A DNA stretch of 64,000 nt from NCBI GenBank assembly GCA_963834305.1, contig CAWIAX010000002.1, positions 992,001 through 1,056,000 of the forward strand. The letters are read 5' to 3'. Every line of letters begins with the position of its first letter. Position 1 is the stretch's first letter. Shown piece by piece: positions 27,947 through 35,495 of the stretch. Both the position numbers and the translations under genes were made by a program. The DNA is from JACCXG01 sp963834305 (GTDB taxonomy: Bacteria > Acidobacteriota > Vicinamibacteria > Vicinamibacterales > 2-12-FULL-66-21). Under the pieces are notes generated by a model, which saw nothing but the letters and a program-made list of their open reading frames with translations, was not told the DNA's origin and searched no databases.

Positions 27947-30900
27947 ATGCGTAAGGACCGCGCGCGCCTCCCGCTCATGCGGGCCCTGGCGGCGTTCGGG
28001 GCGGTTCCGGTCTGTCTGCTGCTGCTGGCCGGCTTTGCTGCCGACGCCCTCGCGCAGACGCCCTACGTCCCCTACTACGGCAAGAACAAGATCCGCTACA
28101 ACAACTTCGAGTGGCACATCTACACCACCGATCACTTCGAGATTTACTACTATCCCGAGGTCGAGTCGCACCTCGAGCGCGTCACCAGCTACGCCGAGAG
28201 CGCCTACCAGCAGATCAGCTCCGATCTCAAGCACGACCTCGCCTTCAAGGTCCCGCTCGTCATCTTCAAGACGCAGAGCGAGTTCCAGCAGCAGAACATC
28301 GAGGCCAGCGAGCTGCCTGAAGGCGTCCTCGCCTTCGCCGAGCCGTACCGCGATCGCATGGTGCTGCCGATCGACGAGCCCTCGGATGCGCTCTACCGCC
28401 TCATCACCCACGAGCTCACCCACATCTTCGAGTTCGACATCATCCCGCGCTCGCTGCTGCGGCGCGGCCTGCCGCTGTGGGTCGACGAAGGGCTCGCCGA
28501 TCACATGACCGGCTACTGGAACGCCTTCGACCTGATGACCGTCCGCGACGCGGCCATCTCCGACAACATTCCGCCGATGAGCGAGTTCGAAACGGTGGCG
28601 TTCGCCTCCGGCCGGCTCCCCTACAACCTCGGCCACGCCGCCTTCGAGTTCATCGAGTCGCGGTGGGGCAAGGAAGGGCTGCGCCAGTTCCTCTTCGCGC
28701 TCCGCAAGAACGTCATCGGCGGCGGCGAGAGCGCCTACGAAGAGGCGTTCCGGCTCAAGGCGGAGGAATTCGACGAGCAGTTCGACAAGTACCTCAAGGA
28801 CCGGTTCAAGCCGTTCCGCGACAAGGAACGCCCCCAGGACTACGGCAAGAACCTCGCGCCCAAGCGCGAGCGGACGCCCTACGTCGCCGTCGTGTCGATC
28901 GAAGCCTCCCCCTCCGGCGACCTGCTCGCGGTCGCCGCCGGCAACCGCAAGGACCAGGAGATGGACATCGTCCTGTTGTCCACCAAGGACGGCAAGGTCA
29001 TCCGCAACCTGACCTCCGGCTTCAACAAGGATCAGGGCTTCGAGTACATCCGGCAGCCGGGCGGCTTCCGCAGCAACGCCGTGCCCTGGATGTCGTGGGC
29101 GCCGTCGGGCGACCGCATCGCCTACTTCGCCCGCACCGAGAAGGTCTCCACGCTCATCCTGCAGAACGTCGTCACCCGGAAGATCGACCGGCGGATCGAG
29201 CTGAAGACCGTGGACCTGCCGGAGTCGCCCGACATCAGCCCCGACGGCAAGGAAGTGGCCTTCTCCGGCCTCAGCAGCGCCATCGGCGACATCTTCATCG
29301 TCAACGTCGAGTCGGGCGAGGTGCGGAACCTCACCAACGATCAGTTCGGCGACTATTCGCCGACGTGGTCGCCCGACGGGAAGTCGCTCATCTACCTGGC
29401 GCGGATCAGCGGCAACGACAAGCTGTTCAAATGGGACCTGGCGACAGGCACCAAGACCCAGCTCACCTTCGGGACGCACGACGATGGCGGTGCGCAGTAC
29501 CTTGATAGCAATACGCTGGTATTTCCGTCGACCGCGTTCGATCCGAACCAGCCGATCGATCCCGAGGTCGCCCGCAACGGCAACATCTACAACCTCTGGA
29601 CGCTCAACCTCGACACCAAGGAGCTGCGGCAGTTCACCGACACGCTCACGGCCAACGTCTCCCCGACCGTCGTGCGCGGCGACAAGGGGGAGCCGAAGAT
29701 CGCCTTCGTCACGTACTACAAAGGGGAATACGGCATCCACACGCTCAATCGCGACCAGCCCCTCTCCGTGGTCGCGAGCGACGACTTCGGCACCGCCGGC
29801 CCGCTCATCGAGTTCACCGCGCCGCTCAGCCACACGCTGGTCAAGCAGAATGCGCGGAAGAAGGGGACGTTCGAGAAGCTGTTCCTCGAGGGGCGGCCGC
29901 CCGTCAACGTCGGCGTGACCAGCGGCGGCGATCTCTTCGGCGGCACGCAGGTCACCTTCACCGACGTGCTCGGCGACAAGCAGTTCAACATGTTCGCCGC
30001 GTCGGTGTCGCAGTACCGCACGATGTCGTTCTCGTACGTGAACCTGTCGCGCCGCTTCCAGTACGCGCTGCAGGCCTATTCACAGACGCAGTTCTACTAC
30101 GGCTACGACCCGGGCACGCTGTTCGCCCTCGAGTACGGCTTCATCGACCGGGATCTCGCGCAGGCGACGCAGACCGCGCGCGGCGCCACCGCCTACGGCA
30201 TCTACCCGCTCAACCGCTACGCGCGGCTCGAGCTCTCCGGCGGCCTGCTCCAGTTCCGCCAGGAGTACAACGAGCCCGGCCTGCAGCAGCTCGCCGACGA
30301 CTTCCAGCAGCAGGCCTACGGCCGCACGCTGTTCAACACCGGCACCTTCATGCCGTTCGGCATCTCGTTCGTGCAGGAGACCACCGTGTTCCGCGAGTAC
30401 GGTCCGCTCGCCGGCAACACCGTGCGCATCGGCTACGACTACGCGCCCGGCTGGGGCAACCTGATGTCGCGCCAGACCGCCGACGTCGATGCGCGCTACT
30501 ACATGCGGCTCGGCACCAACGGCGTCCTGGCGTTCCGCGCGCGGGGGTTCAAGAGCTGGGGCGAGTTCCCCGGCTACCTCTACTTCGGCGGCAACTCCGA
30601 GCTCCGTGGCTACGACTACCTGGAGTTCCTCGGGAACAAGGCGTTCTTCACCAACGCCGAGCTCCGCTTCCCGCTGATTGAAGCGGCCCTGACGCCCATC
30701 GGCGTCATCGGCGGCCTCCGCGGCGTGTTCTTCTTCAACCTCGGCGGGGCCGGGTTCGAAGGGCTGCCGATGACGCCGTGGACGTCCAAGGACACGACCT
30801 ATACGCCGCTCCTCGGCTACACGCAGGACCCGTTCTCGCTCTCGGGCCTGCAGCCGGTGTTCGGCCCCGAGCTGCCGGTCACCGGCTTCCGGCTGGTGGA

Positions 30901-31102
30901 CGCCCGCGCCTCCTACGGTATCGGCCTCGAGACCTTCGCCCTCGGCTTCCCCGTCCACTTCGACTGGTCGTGGCGCACGCTGTTCAACCGCAACTGGGAA
31001 GACCTCGTCTATGCCTACCCCGCCGCCCTCGACGGCGAGGCCCGGGGCAGCGACTGGCTGCGGAAGGTGAAGTTCTCGCTGTGGATTGGCTACGATTTCT
31101 AG
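27947..31102 (+). CDS. Peptidase MA-like / TolB-like propeller / outer-membrane barrel protein
   Basis: A 1051-residue exported protein with three modules. After a signal peptide (CLLLLAGFAADALA), residues about 50-270 form a gluzincin-like peptidase domain with the zinc motif THELTHIFEF and the downstream Glu in WVDEGLADHMTGYW. Residues about 300-620 are a PD40/TolB-type propeller (SPDGKEVAFSG, SPTWSPDGKSLIYLA). Residues about 660-1051 form a beta-barrel related to the surface antigen/BamA class (YFGGNSELRGYDYLEFLGNKAFFTNAELRFPL) and end in phenylalanine. GAGGTG precedes the ATG. The arrangement predicts a cell-surface or periplasmic protease tethered to the outer membrane. Confidence 0.87.
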   Translation: MRKDRARLPLMRALAAFGAVPVCLLLLAGFAADALAQTPYVPYYGKNKIRYNNFEWHIYTTDHFEIYYYPEVESHLERVTSYAESAYQQISSDLKHDLAFKVPLVIFKTQSEFQQQNIEASELPEGVLAFAEPYRDRMVLPIDEPSDALYRLITHELTHIFEFDIIPRSLLRRGLPLWVDEGLADHMTGYWNAFDLMTVRDAAISDNIPPMSEFETVAFASGRLPYNLGHAAFEFIESRWGKEGLRQFLFALRKNVIGGGESAYEEAFRLKAEEFDEQFDKYLKDRFKPFRDKERPQDYGKNLAPKRERTPYVAVVSIEASPSGDLLAVAAGNRKDQEMDIVLLSTKDGKVIRNLTSGFNKDQGFEYIRQPGGFRSNAVPWMSWAPSGDRIAYFARTEKVSTLILQNVVTRKIDRRIELKTVDLPESPDISPDGKEVAFSGLSSAIGDIFIVNVESGEVRNLTNDQFGDYSPTWSPDGKSLIYLARISGNDKLFKWDLATGTKTQLTFGTHDDGGAQYLDSNTLVFPSTAFDPNQPIDPEVARNGNIYNLWTLNLDTKELRQFTDTLTANVSPTVVRGDKGEPKIAFVTYYKGEYGIHTLNRDQPLSVVASDDFGTAGPLIEFTAPLSHTLVKQNARKKGTFEKLFLEGRPPVNVGVTSGGDLFGGTQVTFTDVLGDKQFNMFAASVSQYRTMSFSYVNLSRRFQYALQAYSQTQFYYGYDPGTLFALEYGFIDRDLAQATQTARGATAYGIYPLNRYARLELSGGLLQFRQEYNEPGLQQLADDFQQQAYGRTLFNTGTFMPFGISFVQETTVFREYGPLAGNTVRIGYDYAPGWGNLMSRQTADVDARYYMRLGTNGVLAFRARGFKSWGEFPGYLYFGGNSELRGYDYLEFLGNKAFFTNAELRFPLIEAALTPIGVIGGLRGVFFFNLGGAGFEGLPMTPWTSKDTTYTPLLGYTQDPFSLSGLQPVFGPELPVTGFRLVDARASYGIGLETFALGFPVHFDWSWRTLFNRNWEDLVYAYPAALDGEARGSDWLRKVKFSLWIGYDF

Positions 31103-31108
31103 CGCACC

Positions 31109-31345
31109 GTGCGCGACAAGTGTGAAAGCGTCGTGCGGCTGCTGGTCGAGTTCCTGGAACACCAGCTGCCGCCCGACGTGCACGCCGACCTCGAGCGGCA
31201 CCTGGCGCAGTGCCCGGGCTGCCTCGCCCAGCTCAAGACCTACCAGTCCACGGTGTCGATCCTGCAGAGCCTGAGCGAGGACGATCTGCCGCCCGAGCTG
31301 CGCTGGACACTGAAGTCCTTCCTCGATCGAAACTGCCATAATTGA
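31109..31345 (+). CDS. zf-HC2 zinc-finger anti-sigma-like small protein
   Basis: 78 residues from a GTG start, six bases after the preceding stop. It contains the zf-HC2 pattern Cys..His-x3-Cys-x2-Cys (KCESVVRLLVEFLEHQLPPDVHADLERHLAQCPGCLAQLKTYQ) but no membrane helix. It may be a soluble anti-sigma factor or a metal-binding regulator, and no sigma gene adjoins. Co-transcription with the propeller-barrel gene is likely from the spacing. Confidence 0.75.
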   Translation: MRDKCESVVRLLVEFLEHQLPPDVHADLERHLAQCPGCLAQLKTYQSTVSILQSLSEDDLPPELRWTLKSFLDRNCHN

Positions 31346-31381
31346 GGCTGGCGGCGCCAGCGCGCCGCGCTGTCGGCCGAC

Positions 31382-31762
31382 ATGACCTCGAAAAGACTGC
31401 TGAAAATCTGCGCCGTGGTGTGGTTCGTCGGGTGGGCGGCGTTCGGGCTGCCGTGGACCGGCATCAGCGCCCGGCCGCGGCAGGTCAACCTGATCCCGTT
31501 CCGGCGGTCGGCGTATCGGCGCCGGGACCTGCCGCTGAACTTCGCCTATTACGTGCCGCTCGGAATTATTGGCCTCGGGCTGGGGTGGACCTCGCCGCTG
31601 GTCCTGGCCGTCGCCACGGCCTTGTCCGGGGCAACGGAGGCAATCCAGGTCTTCTCCCTGTACCGCTATCCCTCGATCACGGATCTGATCCTGAACGTCG
31701 GCGGCGCGGCGGCCGGGATCGTCCTCGTCCTGGCCGCCCGGCACGTCCGGCGCAACCGGTAA
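31382..31762 (+). CDS. VanZ family membrane protein
   Basis: 126 residues with four membrane helices. Family markers are VNLIPFR, FAYYVPLGIIGLGLG, SGATEAIQVFSLYRYPSITDLILNVGGAAAG. VanZ from enterococci raises teicoplanin tolerance; most homologues have unknown envelope functions. It runs convergently into the DAHP synthase gene, sixteen bases apart. Confidence 0.88.
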   Translation: MTSKRLLKICAVVWFVGWAAFGLPWTGISARPRQVNLIPFRRSAYRRRDLPLNFAYYVPLGIIGLGLGWTSPLVLAVATALSGATEAIQVFSLYRYPSITDLILNVGGAAAGIVLVLAARHVRRNR

Positions 31763-31778
31763 GCCCGCACAGGCCTGT

Positions 31779-32846
31779 TCAGCGAACGACAGCGGTGCGG
31801 CCGACCTGGGCTTCCGCCAGCCCCTCGAGGACGGACTCCGTCTGCTCGATCGAGATGCAGGCGTCGGTAATGCTCTGCCCATATGCGAGCGGCCGGCCCG
31901 CCGCGTAGTCCTGGCGCCCCTCCTTCAGGTGGCTCTCCAGCATCACGCCGAAGATCTGGCGCGAGCCGGCGCTGACCTGATCGGCGATCGACGCGGCGAC
32001 GTCGACCTGGCGCCGGTGATCCTTCAGGCTGTTGCCGTGCGAGCAGTCGATCATCACCGCCTGCGGCAGCGACCGCGCGGACAGCTTCTCGCAACACTCG
32101 CGCAGCGGCTCCGGCCCGTAGTTGGGGCCGCTCCGTGACCCGCCCCGCAGGATGACGTGACAGGTGTCGTTCCCCGTGGTCTGGGAGATCGCCGAAACCC
32201 CCTGCTTGGTGAGCGACGGGAACCAGTGCGACGACCGTGCCGTCAGGACGGCGTCCACCGCGATCCCGATGTCCCCATCGGTGCCGTTCTTGAACCCGAC
32301 CGGCATCGACAGGCCGGACGCGAGCTCGCGATGTACCTGGCTCTCCGTGGTCCGGGCGCCAATCGCCACCCACGACGTCAGGTCGGCGATGTGCTGGGGA
32401 ATCTGGGTGTCGAGAAACTCCGACCCGGTGGGCAGCCCGAGGTCGTTGATGTCGAGCAGGAGCTTGCGCGCCAGGCGGAGCCCCTTGTTGATGTGGCAGC
32501 TCTCGTCGAGGTCGGGATCGTTGATCAGCCCCTTCCAGCCGACCGACGTGCGCGGCTTCTCGAAATACGCCCGCATGACGACGATGAGCTGGTCCTTGAA
32601 CTGCGCCGCGAGCGGGACGAGGCGCCCGGCGTATTCGAGGGCCGCACCTGGATCGTGGATCGAGCAGGGGCCCACTATAATCACCAGGCGCGGATCGTGG
32701 CCGCCGAGCGCCCGGGCGATCGCGGCTCTCGTGTCGGAGACCACGACCGAGGCGCGCTCGCTCAGGGGAATCTCCTCGAGCAGGATCGCCGGAGGAATGA
32801 GCGGGCGAATCTGGGTGATGCGAAGATCGTCTGTGCGTCGAAGCAT
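31779..32846 (-). CDS. aroG: 3-deoxy-7-phosphoheptulonate synthase (class I DAHP synthase)
   Basis: First enzyme of the shikimate pathway, joining phosphoenolpyruvate and erythrose 4-phosphate. The 355-residue length and motifs match AroF/G/H: VGPCSIHDPGAALEYAGRL, RAYFEKPRTSVGWKG, AIGARTTESQVHRELASG, GFKNGTDGDI, HVILRGG, VMIDCSHGNSLKDH and ESHLKEG. The N-terminal arm that carries the feedback site in E. coli isozymes is present (DDLRITQIRPLIPP). The isozyme type cannot be told from sequence alone. It is divergent from the thioesterase gene, only 33 bases apart. Confidence 0.95.
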   Translation of the reverse strand: MLRRTDDLRITQIRPLIPPAILLEEIPLSERASVVVSDTRAAIARALGGHDPRLVIIVGPCSIHDPGAALEYAGRLVPLAAQFKDQLIVVMRAYFEKPRTSVGWKGLINDPDLDESCHINKGLRLARKLLLDINDLGLPTGSEFLDTQIPQHIADLTSWVAIGARTTESQVHRELASGLSMPVGFKNGTDGDIGIAVDAVLTARSSHWFPSLTKQGVSAISQTTGNDTCHVILRGGSRSGPNYGPEPLRECCEKLSARSLPQAVMIDCSHGNSLKDHRRQVDVAASIADQVSAGSRQIFGVMLESHLKEGRQDYAAGRPLAYGQSITDACISIEQTESVLEGLAEAQVGRTAVVR

Positions 32847-32879
32847 GCGTTGCTTCTTATTGTCCCTCAGTGCACGGTG

Positions 32880-33371
32880 ATGCCAAAAACAGCTTCCGAG
32901 TCGGCAACAGAAATGGTGCAGGTCGTCCTGCCGAACGATGCCAATCCGCTGGGTTTCATCCTCGGCGGATCGGTGATGCACCTCATCGACATTGCCGGCG
33001 CCATCGCCTGTCACCGCCACACCCGCAGCCTGCTCGTCACCGCCGCGGTGGACGGGTTGCAGTTTCTTCACCCGATCAAGGTCGGCGACCTGATCATCCT
33101 GCGCGCGCGCGTCACCGCGGTCTGGACCACGTCGCTCGAAGTCGAGGTCGAAGTGTTCTCGGAAGAGATCCTGACCGGCGTGCGGCGGATGACCAGCCTC
33201 GCCTACCTGACGTTTGTGTCCGTGGACCAGGAGGGGGAGCGGCTCCCGGTCGCGCCGCTGGTGCTGGAGACCGATGAGGACCGGCGGCGGGCGGCCGAGG
33301 CGGACGTCCGGCGCGCGTCACGGCTCCAGGCCCGCCGCAACCTCGACGCCCGGCTGGACGCCACTTCCTGA
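32880..33371 (+). CDS. Acyl-CoA thioesterase, YciA/ACOT hotdog family
   Basis: 163 residues with one hotdog domain. Diagnostic segments are NDANPLGFILGGSVMHLIDIAGAIACHRHT (active-site loop with the Asp), LQFLHPIKVGDLIILRARVTAVWTTSLEVEVEVFSE and MTSLAYLTFVSVD. The charged tail is family-typical. It hydrolyses acyl-CoA thioesters, and the preferred chain is unknown. A rho-independent terminator lies about 200 bases downstream, but a separate small transcript may use it. Confidence 0.9.
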   Translation: MPKTASESATEMVQVVLPNDANPLGFILGGSVMHLIDIAGAIACHRHTRSLLVTAAVDGLQFLHPIKVGDLIILRARVTAVWTTSLEVEVEVFSEEILTGVRRMTSLAYLTFVSVDQEGERLPVAPLVLETDEDRRRAAEADVRRASRLQARRNLDARLDATS

Positions 33372-33415
33372 GATCAGCGCAAAAAGCGCTATCTCGCGGA
33401 CAGCCTTTCGCGGAA

Positions 33416-33432
33416 CAAAATCCGCGATTTTG
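33416..33432. promoter_or_regulatory. Dyad CAAAATC-CGC-GATTTTG, candidate activator site
   Basis: A perfect 7-base inverted repeat with a 3-base spacer, inside the longer word GAACAAAATCCGC (33413-33425). The same 13-base word recurs at 35106-35118. In both places it ends 63-65 bases before the GG of a sigma-54-like promoter, a normal distance for an enhancer-binding protein site. Confidence 0.4.
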
Positions 33433-33485
33433 CGTACTTCCCCGCGCCACCCCGCGACCCACACGCGAAATCCGCGTAAATTCGC

Positions 33486-33502
33486 TTGGCCGCCCTTTTG
33501 CC
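33486..33502 (+). promoter_or_regulatory. Sigma-54-type promoter (-24/-12) before candidate sRNA
   Basis: TTGGC, then TTGC, with exactly ten bases between GG (33488-33489) and GC (33500-33501). Expected start of transcription is about 33513. The only downstream element before the strong terminator is a structured stretch of about 98 bases. Confidence 0.5.
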
Positions 33503-33512
33503 ATATGAAACG

Positions 33513-33610
33513 GCGATGGCCCCTCCGGAGAATCCCCGGAACCCGGCCATCCTTCTGCACCCTGCGCCGCTGACGACGTGACGAGCCCTCACGTCGTCAG
33601 CACTTTTTTT
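33513..33610 (+). ncRNA. Candidate sigma-54-dependent small RNA
   Basis: Predicted transcript between the sigma-54-like promoter and the terminator T-run. It contains a hairpin whose outer stem is GATGGCC (33515-33521) pairing with GGCCATC (33545-33551), with the palindrome CTCCGGAG inside. A 13-base-pair terminator stem and seven T follow. A 22-codon frame from ATG 33505 runs into the terminator stem, but it lacks a ribosome site and would start before the expected transcript. A small RNA is therefore preferred. No homologue is known to me. Confidence 0.4.
33569..33610 (+). terminator. Rho-independent terminator
   Basis: GCTGACGACGTGA (33569-33581) pairs perfectly with TCACGTCGTCAGC (33589-33601) around a 7-base loop and is followed two bases later by seven T. 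This is one of the strongest terminators in the window. Confidence 0.92.
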
Positions 33611-33659
33611 GCGAGAGGGGAGCGATGGGAAGGATCTACCCCGAGAGGGAGGGGCAATG

Positions 33660-33700
33660 AAAAACCCGGGCGCCCGGCGACGAAGCCAGGAGACCCGGGT
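33660..33700 (-). terminator. Rho-independent terminator of the sigma-54 regulator gene
   Basis: Read on the minus strand, ACCCGGG (33700-33694) and CCCGGGT (33670-33664) form the outer stem. CCTGGC and GCCGGG form an inner stem with loop TTCGTC, and a run of five T follows. It lies about 85 bases beyond the stop of the regulator gene. Confidence 0.7.
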
Positions 33701-33783
33701 GTGGAGTGCAGCAACGCGCGCTCAGCCGACTGATGAAGCCGGCGTGCAGTACGCCGGCCTCTGCGCGCGCAGGGTCGAACGCG

Positions 33784-34923
33784 TCAGGCGAGCCGCGCCT
33801 GCGCGTGGGTGTCCGATGTCTCAGCCGCCGTCGGCGTCGGGAGACACCGGAACTTGAAAAACGGCATGTGGCACTGGTGCTTCCGGAGGAAGTTCAGGAA
33901 CGCTTTGTAGTCTTCTGCCGGCATGTTGAACAGCTGCAGACAGAGCTTGTAGCTGCCGCGGGTCTGCGTCAGCCCCCGCGACACGATGGCGCGCATGTCG
34001 TCGCGCGTCATGTCACGAGAGGTGAAGAGCGGATGGACCGCGGACCAGAACGACTCCCCCTCGACCACCATCTTGTCGTAGAGCTCGTCGGCGCGGCTGC
34101 GCACCGGGGCCACCTCGCCAGGCTTGGTCGGCACGCGCCGGTGCGTGAGGCCGAGCACTTCCTGCGGCAGGTCCGGCTCAGTGATGGGACCGTTGCGGCG
34201 GCGCACGACCAGGCGCTCGACGAGATTCTTCAGCTCACGCACGTTGCCCGGCCAGTCGTAGGCGACCAGGGCCGCGTGAGCGTCGGGTGTGAGTTCCGGC
34301 AGCGGTGTCAGGTGCTGCTCGGAGTAGGCGCGGAAGAAGTAGTCGAGGAAGAGCGGAATGTCCTCGCGCCGCTCGCGGAGCGGCGGAATCTTGATGTGGA
34401 GGACGTTCAGCCGGTAGTAGAGGTCGGCGCGAAACTCACGCTGCTCGATCCGGTCGGCCAGGTCGCGGTTCGTCGCCGCGACGACCCGGACGTCGGTGCG
34501 GGTCTGGACGCGGTCGGCGCCGATGCGCCAGATTTCGCCGTTCTCCAGGAACCGCAGCATGAGCGCCTGCATCCGCAGGCTGGTCTCGCCAATCTCGTCG
34601 AGGAAGATCGTGCCGCTGTTGGCCAGTTCGAGCAGGCCGGGCTTGTCGCGGTACGCGCCGGTGAAACTGCCGCGCACGTGACCAAAGAGCTCGGATTCCA
34701 GCAGCGAATCGGGCACTGCGGCGCAATTGAGCGCAATCAACTTGACGTTGCGCCGGCGGCTCTGCTGATGAATGAGCCGCGCAACGACTTCTTTGCCGAC
34801 GCCGCTTTCACCCGTGAGCAGCACCTTCGCGTCGGAACGAGCGGCGTCGTCAATCTCCTGCTCGAGATATCTGGCCGCCTGGGAAGTTCCAATAAGACAT
34901 TCACCTGGCACGACACGCCTCAC
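33784..34923 (-). CDS. Sigma-54-dependent transcriptional activator (AAA+ enhancer-binding protein)
   Basis: A 379-residue bacterial enhancer-binding protein. The AAA+ domain begins almost at the N-terminus, with no receiver, GAF or PAS domain. Walker A is GESGVGKEVVARLIH. The sigma-54 contact loop reads GSFTGA instead of GAFTGA. Walker B is GTIFLDEIGE, sensor I is VRVVAATNRDL, the arginine finger region is FRADLYYRLNVLHIKIPPLRERREDIP, and sensor II is WPGNVRELKNLVERL. The C-terminal part (about 290-360) contains TQTRGSYKLCLQLFNMPAEDYKAFLNFLRKH, which I read as a divergent Fis-type HTH. GTG 34923 is the longest start. Lack of a sensor domain implies control by expression or a partner protein. 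Confidence 0.92.
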   Translation of the reverse strand: MRRVVPGECLIGTSQAARYLEQEIDDAARSDAKVLLTGESGVGKEVVARLIHQQSRRRNVKLIALNCAAVPDSLLESELFGHVRGSFTGAYRDKPGLLELANSGTIFLDEIGETSLRMQALMLRFLENGEIWRIGADRVQTRTDVRVVAATNRDLADRIEQREFRADLYYRLNVLHIKIPPLRERREDIPLFLDYFFRAYSEQHLTPLPELTPDAHAALVAYDWPGNVRELKNLVERLVVRRRNGPITEPDLPQEVLGLTHRRVPTKPGEVAPVRSRADELYDKMVVEGESFWSAVHPLFTSRDMTRDDMRAIVSRGLTQTRGSYKLCLQLFNMPAEDYKAFLNFLRKHQCHMPFFKFRCLPTPTAAETSDTHAQARLA

Positions 34924-35105
34924 TCAGGGGAACGCCGTGCACCTGTGTGGCAACACAGGGAGCCCGCACGACTGCCCCGGGAAAAGACTCCGGGCGACTG
35001 ACTGACCACCCGGGAACTGTTTGATGTGCGGATGAGAGTAGCCAAATCCGCGCAAAAACACAAGCTGTTTCTATCTTCGGGCAGATATTTAGTCCACTTC
35101 GCCGA

Positions 35106-35118
35106 GAACAAAATCCGC
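35106..35118 (+). promoter_or_regulatory. Second copy of GAACAAAATCCGC, candidate activator site
   Basis: Same 13-base word as at 33413-33425. Both copies are preceded by GCGCAAAAA (35050-35058 and 33377-33385). The end of the word lies 65 bases before the GG of the sigma-54-like site at 35182. Confidence 0.4.
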
Positions 35119-35181
35119 CCTCAGCGAGACTACCAACGTGTCGTGGCTGCGCTAACCCGTTCGCAGAAAACGCCTTGGCCC

Positions 35182-35197
35182 GGGAACATACTTTGCA
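35182..35197 (+). promoter_or_regulatory. Sigma-54-type promoter upstream of GGDEF gene
   Basis: GG at 35183-35184, ten bases, GC at 35195-35196, with a perfect TTGCA at the -12 position and GGAAC at the -24. The expected start is about 35208, leaving a leader near 290 bases before the GTG at 35496. Confidence 0.45.
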
Positions 35198-35495
35198 CAA
35201 TGGATGAGGTAAGAATGTCCCCGCATCGCGTGTGCGCCTTCCGCTCAGAGCCTGGGATGCCTCGCACACCGGTGTAGTGACCGCGGTCGAGAATCCGTTT
35301 CAGGGGTGTGCTGGTGTTTGCGGTTCGGAGGAGGCCGCACGCATCAGCCCGCCCTCTCTCTGGGCGTGCGTCGCCCAGGCGCTTGTTCGTCGTCAGGCGA
35401 CGTGTCCGCACGCACGCCCTCGTTCAACGCCGCCTCCTCCCGTCGCCCGATCCACTCGGATCGGCCCTGGCAGCACCAGACCTGAAGGAGCACCG

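Larger units (their letters stand above)
34924..35495. other. Divergent intergenic region between activator and GGDEF genes
   Basis: 572 bases without a convincing gene. It must hold the activator promoter on the minus strand. On the plus strand it holds the GAACAAAATCCGC word and a sigma-54-like site. The roughly 290-base stretch between that site and the GGDEF start is long for a leader and could carry a structured RNA. I see GC-rich inverted segments near 35340-35440 but no known riboswitch. Confidence 0.4.

Noticed and set aside
27923..29833. A 636-codon minus-strand open frame
   Set aside because: It lies opposite the first 60% of the protease-propeller-barrel gene, which has clear motifs. 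The reverse frame has none.
33505..33573. 22-codon leader peptide frame (MKRRWPLRR...)
   Set aside because: No ribosome site, and it would begin before the predicted transcript start. Its stop lies in the terminator stem, which could mimic attenuation, but no regulated gene follows.
33661..33705. Plus-strand GAAGCCAGGAGACC, a string typical of the 3-prime part of cobalamin riboswitches
   Set aside because: No other conserved cobalamin element is present upstream, the downstream plus strand is antisense to the activator gene, and the same bases form a good terminator hairpin with a T-run on the minus strand.
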